A stretch of 64,000 bases of DNA, from NCBI GenBank assembly GCA_019359545.1, contig JAHHHB010000017.1, positions 25,844 through 89,843 of the forward strand, read 5' to 3'. Source of the stretch: Desmonostoc geniculatum HA4340-LM1. GTDB lineage: Bacteria > Cyanobacteriota > Cyanobacteriia > Cyanobacteriales > Nostocaceae. The notes below the pieces were generated by a model. That model did no database searches. It saw only the letters and a program-made list of their open reading frames with translations, and was not told where the DNA came from. Position 1 is the stretch's first letter, and each line of letters opens with the position of its first letter. The position numbers and the translations under genes were made by a program. Below, piece after piece: positions 1-8,891 of the stretch.

Positions 1-1766
1 AGAACGTAGAATCTAGCTTTACGGGTTCCTCGGTCTTTAATGGTAGGGATATTTTGCAGAATGCTATTACGAACTACTTCAGCTAGAGCATAACCGCTGT
101 CGTAATAATAGACTTCTAAGCCATTGACACTAGGACGATTATCAACTGAATTGGCGTGAATGCTGACAAACAAAGTCGCATTAACTCGCTCAGCGATGTC
201 TACCCGTCCCTGAAGTTCGACGAAAAAGTCTGCGTCCCTTGTTAATACTGCTTGTACACCATTTTGCTCTAAAATCGCTGCTACCCTTTTACCAATAGGC
301 AAGATTACATCCTTTTCTAACAATCCGCCCAAACCAGGGGCACCTGAGTCTTTACCACCGTGTCCTGGGTCAATAACCACCAGCAATTTTCCTCTAGGAA
401 CTGGGGGGCGTGGCTGTGGCTGGTACGTAGGACGAGGATTATCTGTGGGGCTGGGGAGTTGACCTTGGTTTGGTGATGGTAGGGGAGGTAAAACAATGGG
501 GGGTGTGATGCTACCAGAGCGTTGTAATTCTAAAGCCAAAAGTTGGTCGCCAACCTGGTTGAGTTCGCCAATTTTTACTCCCGCTGCTGGTTGAACCAAG
601 ACAGTGACAGTATTTTCTGCTTGTGGTTGCAGGCGAACGCGGAGGATAGGACTATTAGGATTAAAAGTAGGCCCTTTAACTTTAGGAGCTAATCGAGCAT
701 TGTTGATGGTGATGCGGAATAGACCAGAGGTTCTATCCCAGCCTCCTGTGGCAGATAAACTTTGGTCGGCTCTAATTAATAGTTGTGTGCCATTGCCGGC
801 TAGTTCCACAGACTCAATGGTGGCTGGTGAATTGTTCGCATATGGTACGGGGCGTGGAGTATTATTGCCTGGTAACTGGGCAATACCACGACTGGGGAGA
901 AGCACGAAACCACCAACACTACTGCTAGTTGCCCGCCAGTCAGAAGCATTTTTGTCCACCTGTAAGGTCATGCGAACAACAGATGGGCTGCTTTCCAATT
1001 GGGAGAACTGGATGCGGCTAACTCCGTAGCGATTAACTGGCAAATCTCGCTGTTCTAGATTTGGTGAGAGAGTTGCGCCAGCGATGTCGATGTTAATTTT
1101 CTGGCGATCGCTGCTACGATTAACTTGAATCTGAGGATTACCGCCACTAGTGGCGACGAAAAAGCCATCACCTGTGATTCGTAAGTTTTCAACTTGGGTA
1201 ACTCTGGCGACAACTGTTGGCTTGTTAAGTGGATTAGCGCCGGTTGTCACCACATTATAAATATTTCTAGGGGAGAACGCTGGTGTAGATGTTCTCGGTG
1301 AAGTTTCTGTGGCTATTTGTTGTTCTTGAGTATTTCTTGAAGGTAGATTTTCGGCTTGTGGCGTAGGTAATTGCACTATCCAGCGTTCACGAAGTGTCCC
1401 CCCAGGGGATTCGCCAGTTGTACCTCTAAATTGTACTCCTTTGGGGTCTAAAGTATAACCAGGTGTCAGTTCGACGACTATGCGCGTTGTTTGTTCGTCA
1501 AATTGCCCGATGCGGATAGCACGAATTGCACCACCTACTTGTTCGGTTAGCTGCGGACGCCCAAATGTCGTTCCTGGCAAATCAATTACCAGCCGAGTCG
1601 GGTTGAAAATTAACTGTGCTTGGGGTTGGACATCTCCCAAAGTATTAATTTCCAGTTTGTTTTGATTGGCATCAAAGCGCCAAGATTCGAGTCTCGCGGC
1701 CATTGCCGGCGACGACAGCATGAAGATAGTTCCAATAGTACTGGGTAGTAACCAGCGTAATTTCAC
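1..1766 (-). CDS. N-acetylmuramoyl-L-alanine amidase (AmiC-like, AMIN domains), 3' end outside window
   Basis: Partial gene that runs off the left edge of the window. It is a close paralog of the complete amidase at 2245-4146. The GTG start at 1764-1766 aligns with the GTG start of the neighbour, followed by the same signal peptide, AMIN domains and proline-rich linker. The C-terminal zinc-amidase domain (Amidase_3) is present up to a point equivalent to KDRGTRKARFYVL, so roughly the last 45 residues, including the final glutamate zinc ligand region, are not seen. Amidase_3 enzymes cleave the amide bond between MurNAc and the stem peptide. In filamentous cyanobacteria such enzymes are exported and act at septa, where they help daughter-cell separation and drill the septal nanopores used for cell-cell communication. 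The family is clear; which paralog corresponds to which characterised AmiC is not decidable here. Confidence 0.9.
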   Translation of the reverse strand, partial: MKLRWLLPSTIGTIFMLSSPAMAARLESWRFDANQNKLEINTLGDVQPQAQLIFNPTRLVIDLPGTTFGRPQLTEQVGGAIRAIRIGQFDEQTTRIVVELTPGYTLDPKGVQFRGTTGESPGGTLRERWIVQLPTPQAENLPSRNTQEQQIATETSPRTSTPAFSPRNIYNVVTTGANPLNKPTVVARVTQVENLRITGDGFFVATSGGNPQIQVNRSSDRQKINIDIAGATLSPNLEQRDLPVNRYGVSRIQFSQLESSPSVVRMTLQVDKNASDWRATSSSVGGFVLLPSRGIAQLPGNNTPRPVPYANNSPATIESVELAGNGTQLLIRADQSLSATGGWDRTSGLFRITINNARLAPKVKGPTFNPNSPILRVRLQPQAENTVTVLVQPAAGVKIGELNQVGDQLLALELQRSGSITPPIVLPPLPSPNQGQLPSPTDNPRPTYQPQPRPPVPRGKLLVVIDPGHGGKDSGAPGLGGLLEKDVILPIGKRVAAILEQNGVQAVLTRDADFFVELQGRVDIAERVNATLFVSIHANSVDNRPSVNGLEVYYYDSGYALAEVVRNSILQNIPTIKDRGTRKARFYV

Positions 1767-2244
1767 AGTCCTTTCTCCTGATTCACATTCATGGGAGCCG
1801 TCAAAATCTCAACATATTGGCAAATCCTCACACCGTCAGCGCCTACACTTGAGTTTTGCGCTGTTATTAAGACACAGCTAATGGCGTAAAATATAGCACG
1901 CTCATCTGATTTTGCCATGCCATTAGCCAATATAAATTAGACCTAGAAAGCATCAGATGACAATAACAAACAAGCGACTCTTGTCCCGCCGCAAGAATAC
2001 CTAAATTTTTACGTAAACCCCTAATGTTGCTAGCGGTTAGGGTAAAACACGAGAAAAAATTAGTAATTTTTTAACTACAACGGAGTAATTAGAATTATGC
2101 CAGTTAGGAGTTTGAGATTTTGATGAGTCCAGGTGAGGCGAATTTGTTCCCAACACCAGGAATACTCTCATCATAATCACTATTAAATTGTATAAATTTC
2201 GTCAATCGTTTAAATGTATTTACTCAATAGTTAGACGAAATTAC
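1767..2244. other. Intergenic gap between the two amidase genes
   Basis: About 480 bases without a convincing gene. The part next to the upstream amidase start (about 1767-1800) is nearly identical to the sequence just upstream of the other amidase start (4147-4180), including the phrase ttcacattcatgggagcc, so the leader was duplicated along with the gene. I see nothing else clear; the rest is AT-rich. Confidence 0.6.
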
Positions 2245-4146
2245 TTATCTTCTCTTGAGGTACTGAAGGATGCCGCGAGCGATCGCTTCTGCCATTTGAT
2301 TTTGGTAAGCTGAGGTTCTGAGTTTAGCGTTATCGTCTCGACCAGTCAAATAACCTGTTTCTACGAGAATCGAAGGCATAGAACTTTTTCTGAGAACATA
2401 AAATCTGGCTCGCCGCACTCCCCTATCTCTAACATTGACATTTTGGAGAATACTGTTATGGACAGCGCGAGCTAAACCCAAACCACTCTCGTAATAATAG
2501 GTTTCTAAGCCACTGACATCGGAACGACCAGGCCCCACTGCATTAGCATGGATGCTAACAAACACGTCAGCATTAGCTCGCTCTGCTAATTGCACCCGTC
2601 CCGGCAAGGTAACAAAATAGTCAGAATCCCGCGTCATCACTACTTGGACGCCATTTTGCTGCAAAACCTGAGCTATTCTTTTACTGATAGGTAAGATAAC
2701 GTCCTTTTCCCGCAGACTGCCAAGACCTATTGCTCCGGGGTCTTTGCCGCCATGTCCTGGGTCAATCAGTACTACCACTCGTCCATTAGTCGCTGGGCGT
2801 TGTGGTTGTCTTGGGGGTTGGGGATTGGGATTATTTGGGTCTGGGAATGGGCCTCGGTTTATCGGTGGTAGCGGAGGTATTGCATAGGGGGGTCTTCCAG
2901 GAAGTGTGACAACTCGACGAGAGCCTTGTATCTGTACAGCCAAAAGCTGGTCACTGATGCGATTGGGTTGCCCAAGTTGCACTCCCGCTGCTGGTTGAAC
3001 TAAGACAACAACTGTGTTGGGTTCTTGCCGTTGCAGGCGTACCTGGAGAATGGGGCTATTGGCGCCAAAGCTAGGGCCTGTAACTCTAGGAGCTAACTTT
3101 GCATTGGGAATTGTGATGCGGAACAAACCAGAGTTTCTATCCCAGGCTGCTGTAGCAGATACAGTTTGGTCAGCTCTAATCAACAGTTGTGTACCATTAT
3201 CAGCCAGTTCTACTGACTCAATTGTGGCTGGCGAGTTGTTAGCCAGTGGTCTGCTGGGGAAAGAAGCGGGTTCTGACTGATTGTCAGAATTATTACTTTC
3301 AGGTAATGTGACTACGCGAGTAGGGAGAACTACCAAACCACTGGTACCACTTTTAGTTGCTCGCCAGTCTGGGCTATTTTTATTTACCCGCAAAGTTAAA
3401 CGAACACCAGGGGGTTGAGTTCGGAGTTGAGTGAATTCAACACGGCTAACCCCATGTTTGTTAACGGGCTGATTATTTTGCTGTATCAGCCCTGGTGATA
3501 GAGATGCGCTAGAAATATCCATGAAGATGGTAGCGCGATCGCGGCTGCGAACTACCTGAATTGGAGGATTAGCTCCACTGGTGCGGATGAAAAACCCATC
3601 GCCCGTGACTTGTAGGCTCTCAATTTGAGTCGCCGCCCTGGGAGTGGTGGCAACCCTGGGAATATCAGGTTGAGGACTAGAGTCTGGGGTGACTACACTG
3701 TAAACATTTCTCGGAGGAGATGCTGCTTTATCAACTTCTGGTCTAGGTAATTGCACAGTCCAGCGTTCACGAAGTGTCCCCGCAGGGGATTCGCCAGTTG
3801 TGCCCAAAAATTGCACTTTCTTGGGGTCTAAAGTATAACCAGGAGTCAATTCGACGACTATACGCGTTGTTTCTGTGTCAAACTGCCCAACACGGATATA
3901 GCGAATACCATTACCTACTTGTTGGGTGACCTGGGGACGCCCAAATGTCGTTCCTGGCAAATCAATTACCAACCGAGTCGGGTTGAAAATTAGTTGTGCT
4001 TGGGGTTGAACATCCCCCACAGTATTAATTTCCAGCCTGTTTTGATTGGCATCAAAACGCCAAGACTCTAGTCTCGCGGCCATTGCCGGCGAACATAGCA
4101 TCAAGATCGTTCCAATAGTGCTGGGTAGTAACCAGTGTAATTTCAC
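2245..4146 (-). CDS. N-acetylmuramoyl-L-alanine amidase with AMIN domains (AmiC-like)
   Basis: 633-residue exported peptidoglycan amidase. Residues 1-23 form a signal peptide ending in SPAMAA. AMIN-type repeats, which bind the envelope or peptidoglycan, follow at about 25-130, 170-290 and 305-415, then a proline-rich linker (about 425-455). The Amidase_3 catalytic domain occupies the last 180 residues. Zinc ligands are visible as the His of DPGHGGKDPG, the Glu of LREKDV, the His of SIHANA and the Glu of VETGYLT. The start is GTG at 4144-4146, preceded on the coding strand by AGGAGAAAGGACT. It is tandem with a second amidase (1-1766), as in several heterocyst-forming cyanobacteria where the AmiC pair perforates and splits the septal wall. 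The function is secure at family level; the assignment as amiC1 or amiC2 is inference. Confidence 0.93.
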   Translation of the reverse strand: MKLHWLLPSTIGTILMLCSPAMAARLESWRFDANQNRLEINTVGDVQPQAQLIFNPTRLVIDLPGTTFGRPQVTQQVGNGIRYIRVGQFDTETTRIVVELTPGYTLDPKKVQFLGTTGESPAGTLRERWTVQLPRPEVDKAASPPRNVYSVVTPDSSPQPDIPRVATTPRAATQIESLQVTGDGFFIRTSGANPPIQVVRSRDRATIFMDISSASLSPGLIQQNNQPVNKHGVSRVEFTQLRTQPPGVRLTLRVNKNSPDWRATKSGTSGLVVLPTRVVTLPESNNSDNQSEPASFPSRPLANNSPATIESVELADNGTQLLIRADQTVSATAAWDRNSGLFRITIPNAKLAPRVTGPSFGANSPILQVRLQRQEPNTVVVLVQPAAGVQLGQPNRISDQLLAVQIQGSRRVVTLPGRPPYAIPPLPPINRGPFPDPNNPNPQPPRQPQRPATNGRVVVLIDPGHGGKDPGAIGLGSLREKDVILPISKRIAQVLQQNGVQVVMTRDSDYFVTLPGRVQLAERANADVFVSIHANAVGPGRSDVSGLETYYYESGLGLARAVHNSILQNVNVRDRGVRRARFYVLRKSSMPSILVETGYLTGRDDNAKLRTSAYQNQMAEAIARGILQYLKRR

Positions 4147-4887
4147 AGTCCTTTCTCCTAATTCACATTCATGGGAGCCTTCAGTAGTAGTGAGTTGCCA
4201 AAGTTCAGATCTAAAAAAGCTGAAGCTCCTGACTTCTCGTCCTCATGTAACTCCCAGATCAAATTGCCGTCCAATGAGTATTTTTAACGTGGTTTATTTT
4301 ACTTAATACTTGGATTCATTGCTCAGCACTGCTTCGGTCAATATCTGAATTCATTTTTAAATCATCACACAGTCACCACCTAAACTTGAGCTTTGATGCC
4401 TTTTTTCATTGTTAAATTGGTATAAAGGCACACTAAAAAGAGTTGCTAGGTTTGATATCGGGATTTCGATCCAGCGTGAAGCATTCCACCTTTTGAGGTG
4501 GAGGACTCTGACTCCCAAAAAAGCTAGATCGCTGATAACTGATAATTTTTCACAGATAACTTTTTGTTGTTTGTTGCCATTGATGCACTGAGTAAATAAT
4601 TCCCACTACTGTCAGTTGATCTAGCTTTGTTTATGGGTGTTACTCCCCAATTAGTTGAAAAAACTTCAAATGAAGGCTGATACCAATCTGCTTTTTAAAT
4701 CGTAACTTTCACTTTCGGGGAGTAGGCAAGAAAAATTTATAAATTACGTTTCTGGCTGCAAATTGGTATGAGGAGCAGGGGAAAACTGGAAATCAATAAC
4801 ATTCCGAATACTAGTAGAAATTCCAAACAAACGACAATTTTATAATCACACGGGACGGAGATTTGGAAAGAGAAGTTTCCACTGCTA
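4147..4887. other. Intergenic gap, no gene recognised
   Basis: Upstream region of the complete amidase gene. It begins with the leader shared with the sister gene. Several short open frames are present, but none has a convincing start or recognisable product. No terminator-grade hairpin stands out. Confidence 0.5.
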
Positions 4888-5053
4888 GGAGGGAGATGGG
4901 GCAAAGGGGCAGGGGAGGCAGGGGAGGCAGGGGCGGCTGGGGAGGCTGGGGAGGCAGGGGAGCAGAGGAGCAGAGGAGCAGAGGGCAAGTTGCAGTAAGT
5001 CTTTCCCCTCTGCTCCCCATGCCCCATGCCCCATACCCCATGCTCATACCCCA
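4888..5053. repeat. STRR / low-complexity G-rich repeat block
   Basis: Tandem GGGGAGGCA-type units run into GGAGCAGA units and then CCCCATG units (ccccatgccccatgcccc). This is the short tandemly repeated repetitive DNA typical of Nostocales intergenic regions. Open frames crossing it in several phases (Gly/Arg- or Pro/Ser-rich) are by-products of the repeat and not genes. It lies just 3' of the antiporter gene. Confidence 0.85.
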
Positions 5054-5057
5054 GTGA

Positions 5058-6518
5058 TTAACTATCCCCTGATTCTGGAGTTATTTCTGACGCTGATACT
5101 TTCGATTGGGGTGGTTCGATTACCAACGATGTTCCAGAAGCACCGTCTAAAATTAGTTGCTCTGAGTCTGCATCCACAGTTTTTGGTTCTGGAAATACAA
5201 ATCGTAACAAGGGAGGAGCTAAAAAGGTGGTTAAGATAACCATCATGATGATTGCTGCCCCTAGTGGTTTGGAAAGAGCGCCGCTAGCAGCGCCTACACC
5301 AGCAAATACTAACCCGACTTCGCCTCTAGGAATCATCCCCACACCGATCGCTAAACGGTTGATTCCCGGTTGACCAAACACGCTTAAGCCTGTGATCACT
5401 TTACCGAGAATGGCTACTGTAATCAGGAAAGTTGCCATAATTAAACCTTCACGATTATCGGGAATCGCTGGGTTTAAGACTCCCAAATCGGTTTTTGCGC
5501 CAACGGTGACAAAGAAAATTGGCACTAGCATATCGGCAATGGGACAGACTTGCTTTTGCAGTTCTTTGCGCTTATCTGTCTCTTCTAGGACTAAACCGGC
5601 GGCAAAAGCTCCCAGAATTGCTTCTAAGTGGATGACGGCGGCCAGATATGCCATAGCAAAGGCGAAGATGAATGCTGGTATTACCAATCCACCGCGTGTT
5701 TTGAGTTTATCAGCGATCGCCACAAAGGATTTATTGAAAACATTGCCTAGCAAGATTGCTCCCAAAATAAAACCAGTGGCACTGATTATCAAATAAATGA
5801 CTTTGCTGACATCCACTACACCATCTTTAGCTAAACTGGCAACCACCGCTAAAACGATGATTCCCAGAACATCGTCAATTACGGCAGCACCGAGAATAAT
5901 CTGCCCTTCTTTAGAATTGAGTCGCCCCAGTTCTGATAAGACTTTGGAAGTAATGCCAATACTAGTAGCAGTCAAAGCCGCCCCTGCAAAAATCGCTGGG
6001 ACAGCACCGATACCAAACAAAGTCATCAGTCCCACAGTCCCAGCGGCAAAGGGTACTGCCACCCCCACCACTGCGACGACGGTGGCTTGGATACCCACTG
6101 CCATTAAGTCTTTTAAGTTGGACTCCAAACCGATTTCAAACAGCAGGATGATCACGCCCAATTCTGCCAAAACGGAAACAACCTCGGACTGTGCTGCAAA
6201 CACCGCTGGAGTGGCTTCGGGAGATAAACCAGCTGTAGTTTGCAGGAAGGTCATAATCAAAGAGTTAGAACTGTCTGTGCCACCTTCTGGAAACACCAAA
6301 AGATGCAAAACAGAGATTCCCACTACTACACCACCTACGAGTTCGCCCAACACGGGCGGCAAACCTATTTGGTTTGATAACTCCCCACCAACTTTGCTGG
6401 CGAGGTAAATGACTACTAAGCTCAGTAGCACTGCTGCTACTACCATTGAACTGTCTGCGGCTTCTGTTGCGCTAGCCAGCAGAGGAAAAGAGAAGCTGAT
6501 TGGATTTATCAAATGCAT
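5058..6518 (-). CDS. Na+/H+ antiporter, CPA2 (KefB/NapA-like) family
   Basis: 486-residue integral membrane cation:proton antiporter of the monovalent cation:proton antiporter-2 type. About 12 hydrophobic segments span residues ~25-440. They include the GLPPVLGELVGGVVVG opening helix, the FEIGLESNL segment, an ALTATSIGIT core helix, a VIDDVLGIIVL helix with the adjacent Asp pair expected at the ion-binding site of electrogenic NapA-like carriers, and a PRGEVGLVFAGVG helix near the C-terminus. The tail of about 50 residues is cytoplasmic and lacks the TrkA-N/RCK domain found in KefB. It probably exports Na+ in exchange for protons at the plasma or thylakoid membrane. It stands alone; the G-rich STRR follows its stop. 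The specific paralog (NhaS3-like or other) is not decidable. Confidence 0.88.
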   Translation of the reverse strand: MHLINPISFSFPLLASATEAADSSMVVAAVLLSLVVIYLASKVGGELSNQIGLPPVLGELVGGVVVGISVLHLLVFPEGGTDSSNSLIMTFLQTTAGLSPEATPAVFAAQSEVVSVLAELGVIILLFEIGLESNLKDLMAVGIQATVVAVVGVAVPFAAGTVGLMTLFGIGAVPAIFAGAALTATSIGITSKVLSELGRLNSKEGQIILGAAVIDDVLGIIVLAVVASLAKDGVVDVSKVIYLIISATGFILGAILLGNVFNKSFVAIADKLKTRGGLVIPAFIFAFAMAYLAAVIHLEAILGAFAAGLVLEETDKRKELQKQVCPIADMLVPIFFVTVGAKTDLGVLNPAIPDNREGLIMATFLITVAILGKVITGLSVFGQPGINRLAIGVGMIPRGEVGLVFAGVGAASGALSKPLGAAIIMMVILTTFLAPPLLRFVFPEPKTVDADSEQLILDGASGTSLVIEPPQSKVSASEITPESGDS

Positions 6519-6605
6519 TGGGTTCTGTGAAAATCCTTCTCTTTGATTTTGACGCGTTTCTGAAAAACGTCTATCTATGGAGATGATATTGGCAGCTTCG
6601 ATAAC

Positions 6606-7019
6606 TTAATTTGTGCCATTTGTCAAATCCATCAAGCGCTGCCAATTGACTTGAGAAACCGGGACTACAGACAGTCTAGGAAGTCGTAGCAAGTCAAAGT
6701 CTGTAAATTTTTCATCCTGCTTCATTTGAGCTAAGGTGACGGGTTGCTGTACTTTTCGCACTGCCCGCACATCCACAACTACCCGTTTGCTATCGTTGAG
6801 TGCTGGATCGATATAAGGTTGACTAATTATTTCTGCTACACCCATAACTTGTCGTTCTTTGCCTGTGTGATAAATCAACGCCAAGTCACCAATTAGCATG
6901 GTACGTATATGTTTGAGTGCCAGAGGATTATTGACTCCATCCCAAATTGTACTGCCGTCCCGTTCCAAATCGAAGTAGGAATAATTTTCTGGTTCAGTTT
7001 TCAGCAGCCAATACGCCAT
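6606..7019 (-). CDS. EVE domain protein
   Basis: 137-residue protein that is essentially one EVE domain, related to the PUA/YTH fold and to thymocyte nuclear protein 1. It opens with MAYWLLKTEPENYSYFDLER. The family motifs WDGVNNPLALKHIRTM and LALIYHTGKERQVMGVAE line the pocket that in studied members binds modified bases in DNA or RNA. I start it at the ATG at 7019 because GGAG sits eight bases upstream. An in-frame TTG at 7025 exists but lies too close to that ribosome-binding site. EVE genes often accompany restriction or modification systems, but none is seen next to this one. The ligand is unknown. Confidence 0.85.
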   Translation of the reverse strand: MAYWLLKTEPENYSYFDLERDGSTIWDGVNNPLALKHIRTMLIGDLALIYHTGKERQVMGVAEIISQPYIDPALNDSKRVVVDVRAVRKVQQPVTLAQMKQDEKFTDFDLLRLPRLSVVPVSQVNWQRLMDLTNGTN

Positions 7020-7280
7020 ACCCAAATCTCCAAAAATATAAGTGTAATTTTTTTAGTTTCCAAAAATGTAACCATTCCCGCTTTTGATTCTGGCGGTGTC
7101 AAAGTATAAACATACGAATCGTATCTAGCGATCGCATTTGAATTATGAAAAACTTGTGGTGGCTGTTGATTGGCAATTTTAGATTTTAGATTGCCGATTT
7201 TAGATTGTTTTGGTTCATGCTCGATCCCTTGTGGGTGAGACAAATCGAAAATCCCCAAGCCCTGTAGCTAGTGGTCTGTT

Positions 7281-7318
7281 CAATCCAAAATCCAAAATCC
7301 AAAATCCAAAATCCAAAG
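7281..7318. repeat. Heptanucleotide STRR (TCCAAAA)n
   Basis: Five to six head-to-tail copies of a tccaaaa unit in the gap upstream of the SIMPL gene. This is a classical heptameric STRR. The preceding ~100 bases (7160-7215) carry related ttttagattttagatt repeats. The rest of the 7020-7375 gap shows no gene. Confidence 0.8.
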
Positions 7319-7375
7319 TCGTTGGATTGCTAGATACGCGTATTAAAAACATCTGTTGTGAGGAGTGCAAATCTT

Positions 7376-8125
7376 ATGACTAGAGCCGCTTTATCCGGTT
7401 CTCGGTTTCCATCTGGAAATCTATGGAAAATACTGTCTTTAACTTTGCTTTTATGTACAACTTTTACACTGCCGACATTGGCACAAGAAAAGGAGAAATT
7501 GTGGCGAACCCTGACTGTTAATGGTCGCGGCATGGAAGCAATTCCCACAACCATAGCCCAAGTTAGTTTGGGAGTGGAAATTCAGGGTAAAACTGCACAG
7601 GAAGTACAGCAAGAAGCCGCCCGCAGGTCGTCGGCTGTGGTTGCGTTTCTGAAAAACCAAAATGTTGACAAATTACAAACTACTGGTATCCGGCTCAACC
7701 CAGTTTATAGCTACACCAATAATGTACAGCGGATTACGGGCTATGCTGCCAATAACACCGTAAGTTTTCGTATTCCCATTGAGCAAACTGGCACATTATT
7801 GGATGGCGCAGTCAAAGTGGGTGCAACACAAATTGATAGTATTAGTTTTGTTGCGAATGATGAAGCGATCGCTAAAGCACAAAACCAAGCATTAGCAGAA
7901 GCTACCCAAGACGCCAGACAGCAAGCCAATGCTGTTTTCGGTGCCTTAGGTTTCACACCCAAAGAAGTGGTAAGCATTCAAGTTAATAATGCAAATCCAC
8001 CCCGACCACCCGTGTTATACCGTGCTGAGGAAGCGAAATCAGCTCTACAAGCTGATGCCTCGACCCCTGTGATAGGTGGCGAACAACAAGTAGAAGCATC
8101 GGTAACGTTGCAAATTAGTTATTAG
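7376..8125 (+). CDS. SIMPL domain (DUF541) periplasmic protein
   Basis: 249-residue exported protein of the SIMPL/DUF541 family. An N-terminal signal peptide (about residues 1-36, with hydrophobic run ILSLTLLLCTTFTLPTLA) is followed by a LWRTLTVNGRGMEAIPTT strand and the long alpha/beta SIMPL domain. The ATG at 7376 is chosen because AGGAG lies ten bases upstream; an in-frame GTG at 7358 would overlap that site. Family members are periplasmic or outer-membrane proteins (E. coli YggE, Brucella BP26, which forms channel-like oligomers) with no firm biochemical role. It stands alone between STRR blocks. Confidence 0.85.
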   Translation: MTRAALSGSRFPSGNLWKILSLTLLLCTTFTLPTLAQEKEKLWRTLTVNGRGMEAIPTTIAQVSLGVEIQGKTAQEVQQEAARRSSAVVAFLKNQNVDKLQTTGIRLNPVYSYTNNVQRITGYAANNTVSFRIPIEQTGTLLDGAVKVGATQIDSISFVANDEAIAKAQNQALAEATQDARQQANAVFGALGFTPKEVVSIQVNNANPPRPPVLYRAEEAKSALQADASTPVIGGEQQVEASVTLQISY

Positions 8126-8198
8126 TCTTTAGTCACTAGTCATTAGTCATTAGTCATTAGTTAGAACAAAGGACTAATGACAGATGACTAATGACCAA
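8126..8198. repeat. STRR TAGTCAT repeats, convergent ends
   Basis: Tagtcattagtcattagt repeats followed by their inverse (actaatgacagatgactaatgac), so the block can form a long hairpin between the convergent SIMPL and ssb genes. It may act as a bidirectional transcription stop, but no clear poly-T tract is seen. Confidence 0.65.
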
Positions 8199-8558
8199 TT
8201 AGAAATTCTCTGGGGAAAAATCTCCACCGCCTTCTGCATCGCGCTTCGAGCCTAATAAATCTAATTGGTCTACTCGAATAAATGGTGAAGAACGCAGTAT
8301 TCCTGTTTGGCGATCGTTCCAGCTGTTAAACTTCAATGAGCCTTTGATTCCAATTAGGCTGCCTTTACGCACATAATTACCTGCGATCTCAGCTGTCTTA
8401 TCCCACAATTCTAAATTAAACCAGTCCGGTTTATCATTGTTACGTGAGCGGCGATCGACAGCTAGTGTTAGCTTACACACAACTTTACCAGACTCGTAAT
8501 ACTTCATTTCTGGGTCGCCGCCTACGCGACCGACGAGGGTGACAACATTGATACTCAT
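8199..8558 (-). CDS. ssb: Single-stranded DNA-binding protein (short Ssb)
   Basis: 119-residue Ssb made almost entirely of the OB fold: MSINVVTLVGRVGGDPEMKY, KVVCKLTLAVDRR, DWFNLELWDKTAEIAGNYV and KGSLIGIKGSLKFNSW are the standard strands. It coats ssDNA during replication, recombination and repair. The usual acidic interaction tip (DDDIPF in E. coli) is reduced to GGDFSPENF, and the long disordered linker is missing. This short form is common in cyanobacteria and may change partner binding. The start is ATG at 8558 with AAGG upstream. It is convergent with the SIMPL gene. Confidence 0.93.
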   Translation of the reverse strand: MSINVVTLVGRVGGDPEMKYYESGKVVCKLTLAVDRRSRNNDKPDWFNLELWDKTAEIAGNYVRKGSLIGIKGSLKFNSWNDRQTGILRSSPFIRVDQLDLLGSKRDAEGGGDFSPENF

Positions 8559-8891
8559 GTGCGTTACCTTTTAGTACAAGCGTACTTATTAGTCTAGACT
8601 CTCATCATAGCGAATTGTCAAACTATTGAAAATAATGTGTTAAACAGTTAACAATATAGTTGAATTGAAAAATTATACATACTACTTGGAGAAACACATA
8701 AAAGTATACGGATATACTAACTCAACCAGAGAATATCAAAAAATAGATGCCTGAGACATAGTAAATATTGCTGGGAATTATATAAAAATATAGTCTAGTT
8801 TACTGGACTCAGGATACCAACGAATAGCATATAACACTATTAACTCATACTGTTGTAGTCAAAAATTAGCGCTTAGGGGGCTTAGAAACGC
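8559..8891. other. Divergent promoter region between ssb and mreB
   Basis: About 330 bases without a gene, separating the leftward ssb from the rightward mreB. It is AT-rich and must hold both promoters. A purine-rich GGGGG eleven to twelve bases before the mreB GTG start is the likely ribosome-binding site. I cannot single out -35/-10 boxes with confidence. Confidence 0.55.

Noticed and set aside
604..1029. Open frames on the plus strand inside the amidase genes (also 3014-3280, 1480-1665, 4046-4306)
   Set aside because: They lie opposite strongly supported amidase coding sequence and have no family features; the matching pair of frames simply reflects the duplication.
4737..5057. Pro/Ser- or Gly/Arg-rich frames across the STRR
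   Set aside because: They are translations of tandem repeats, present in several frames on both strands.
5392..6408. Ala/Thr-rich frames on the plus strand of the antiporter gene
   Set aside because: Antisense shadows of a clear membrane transporter.
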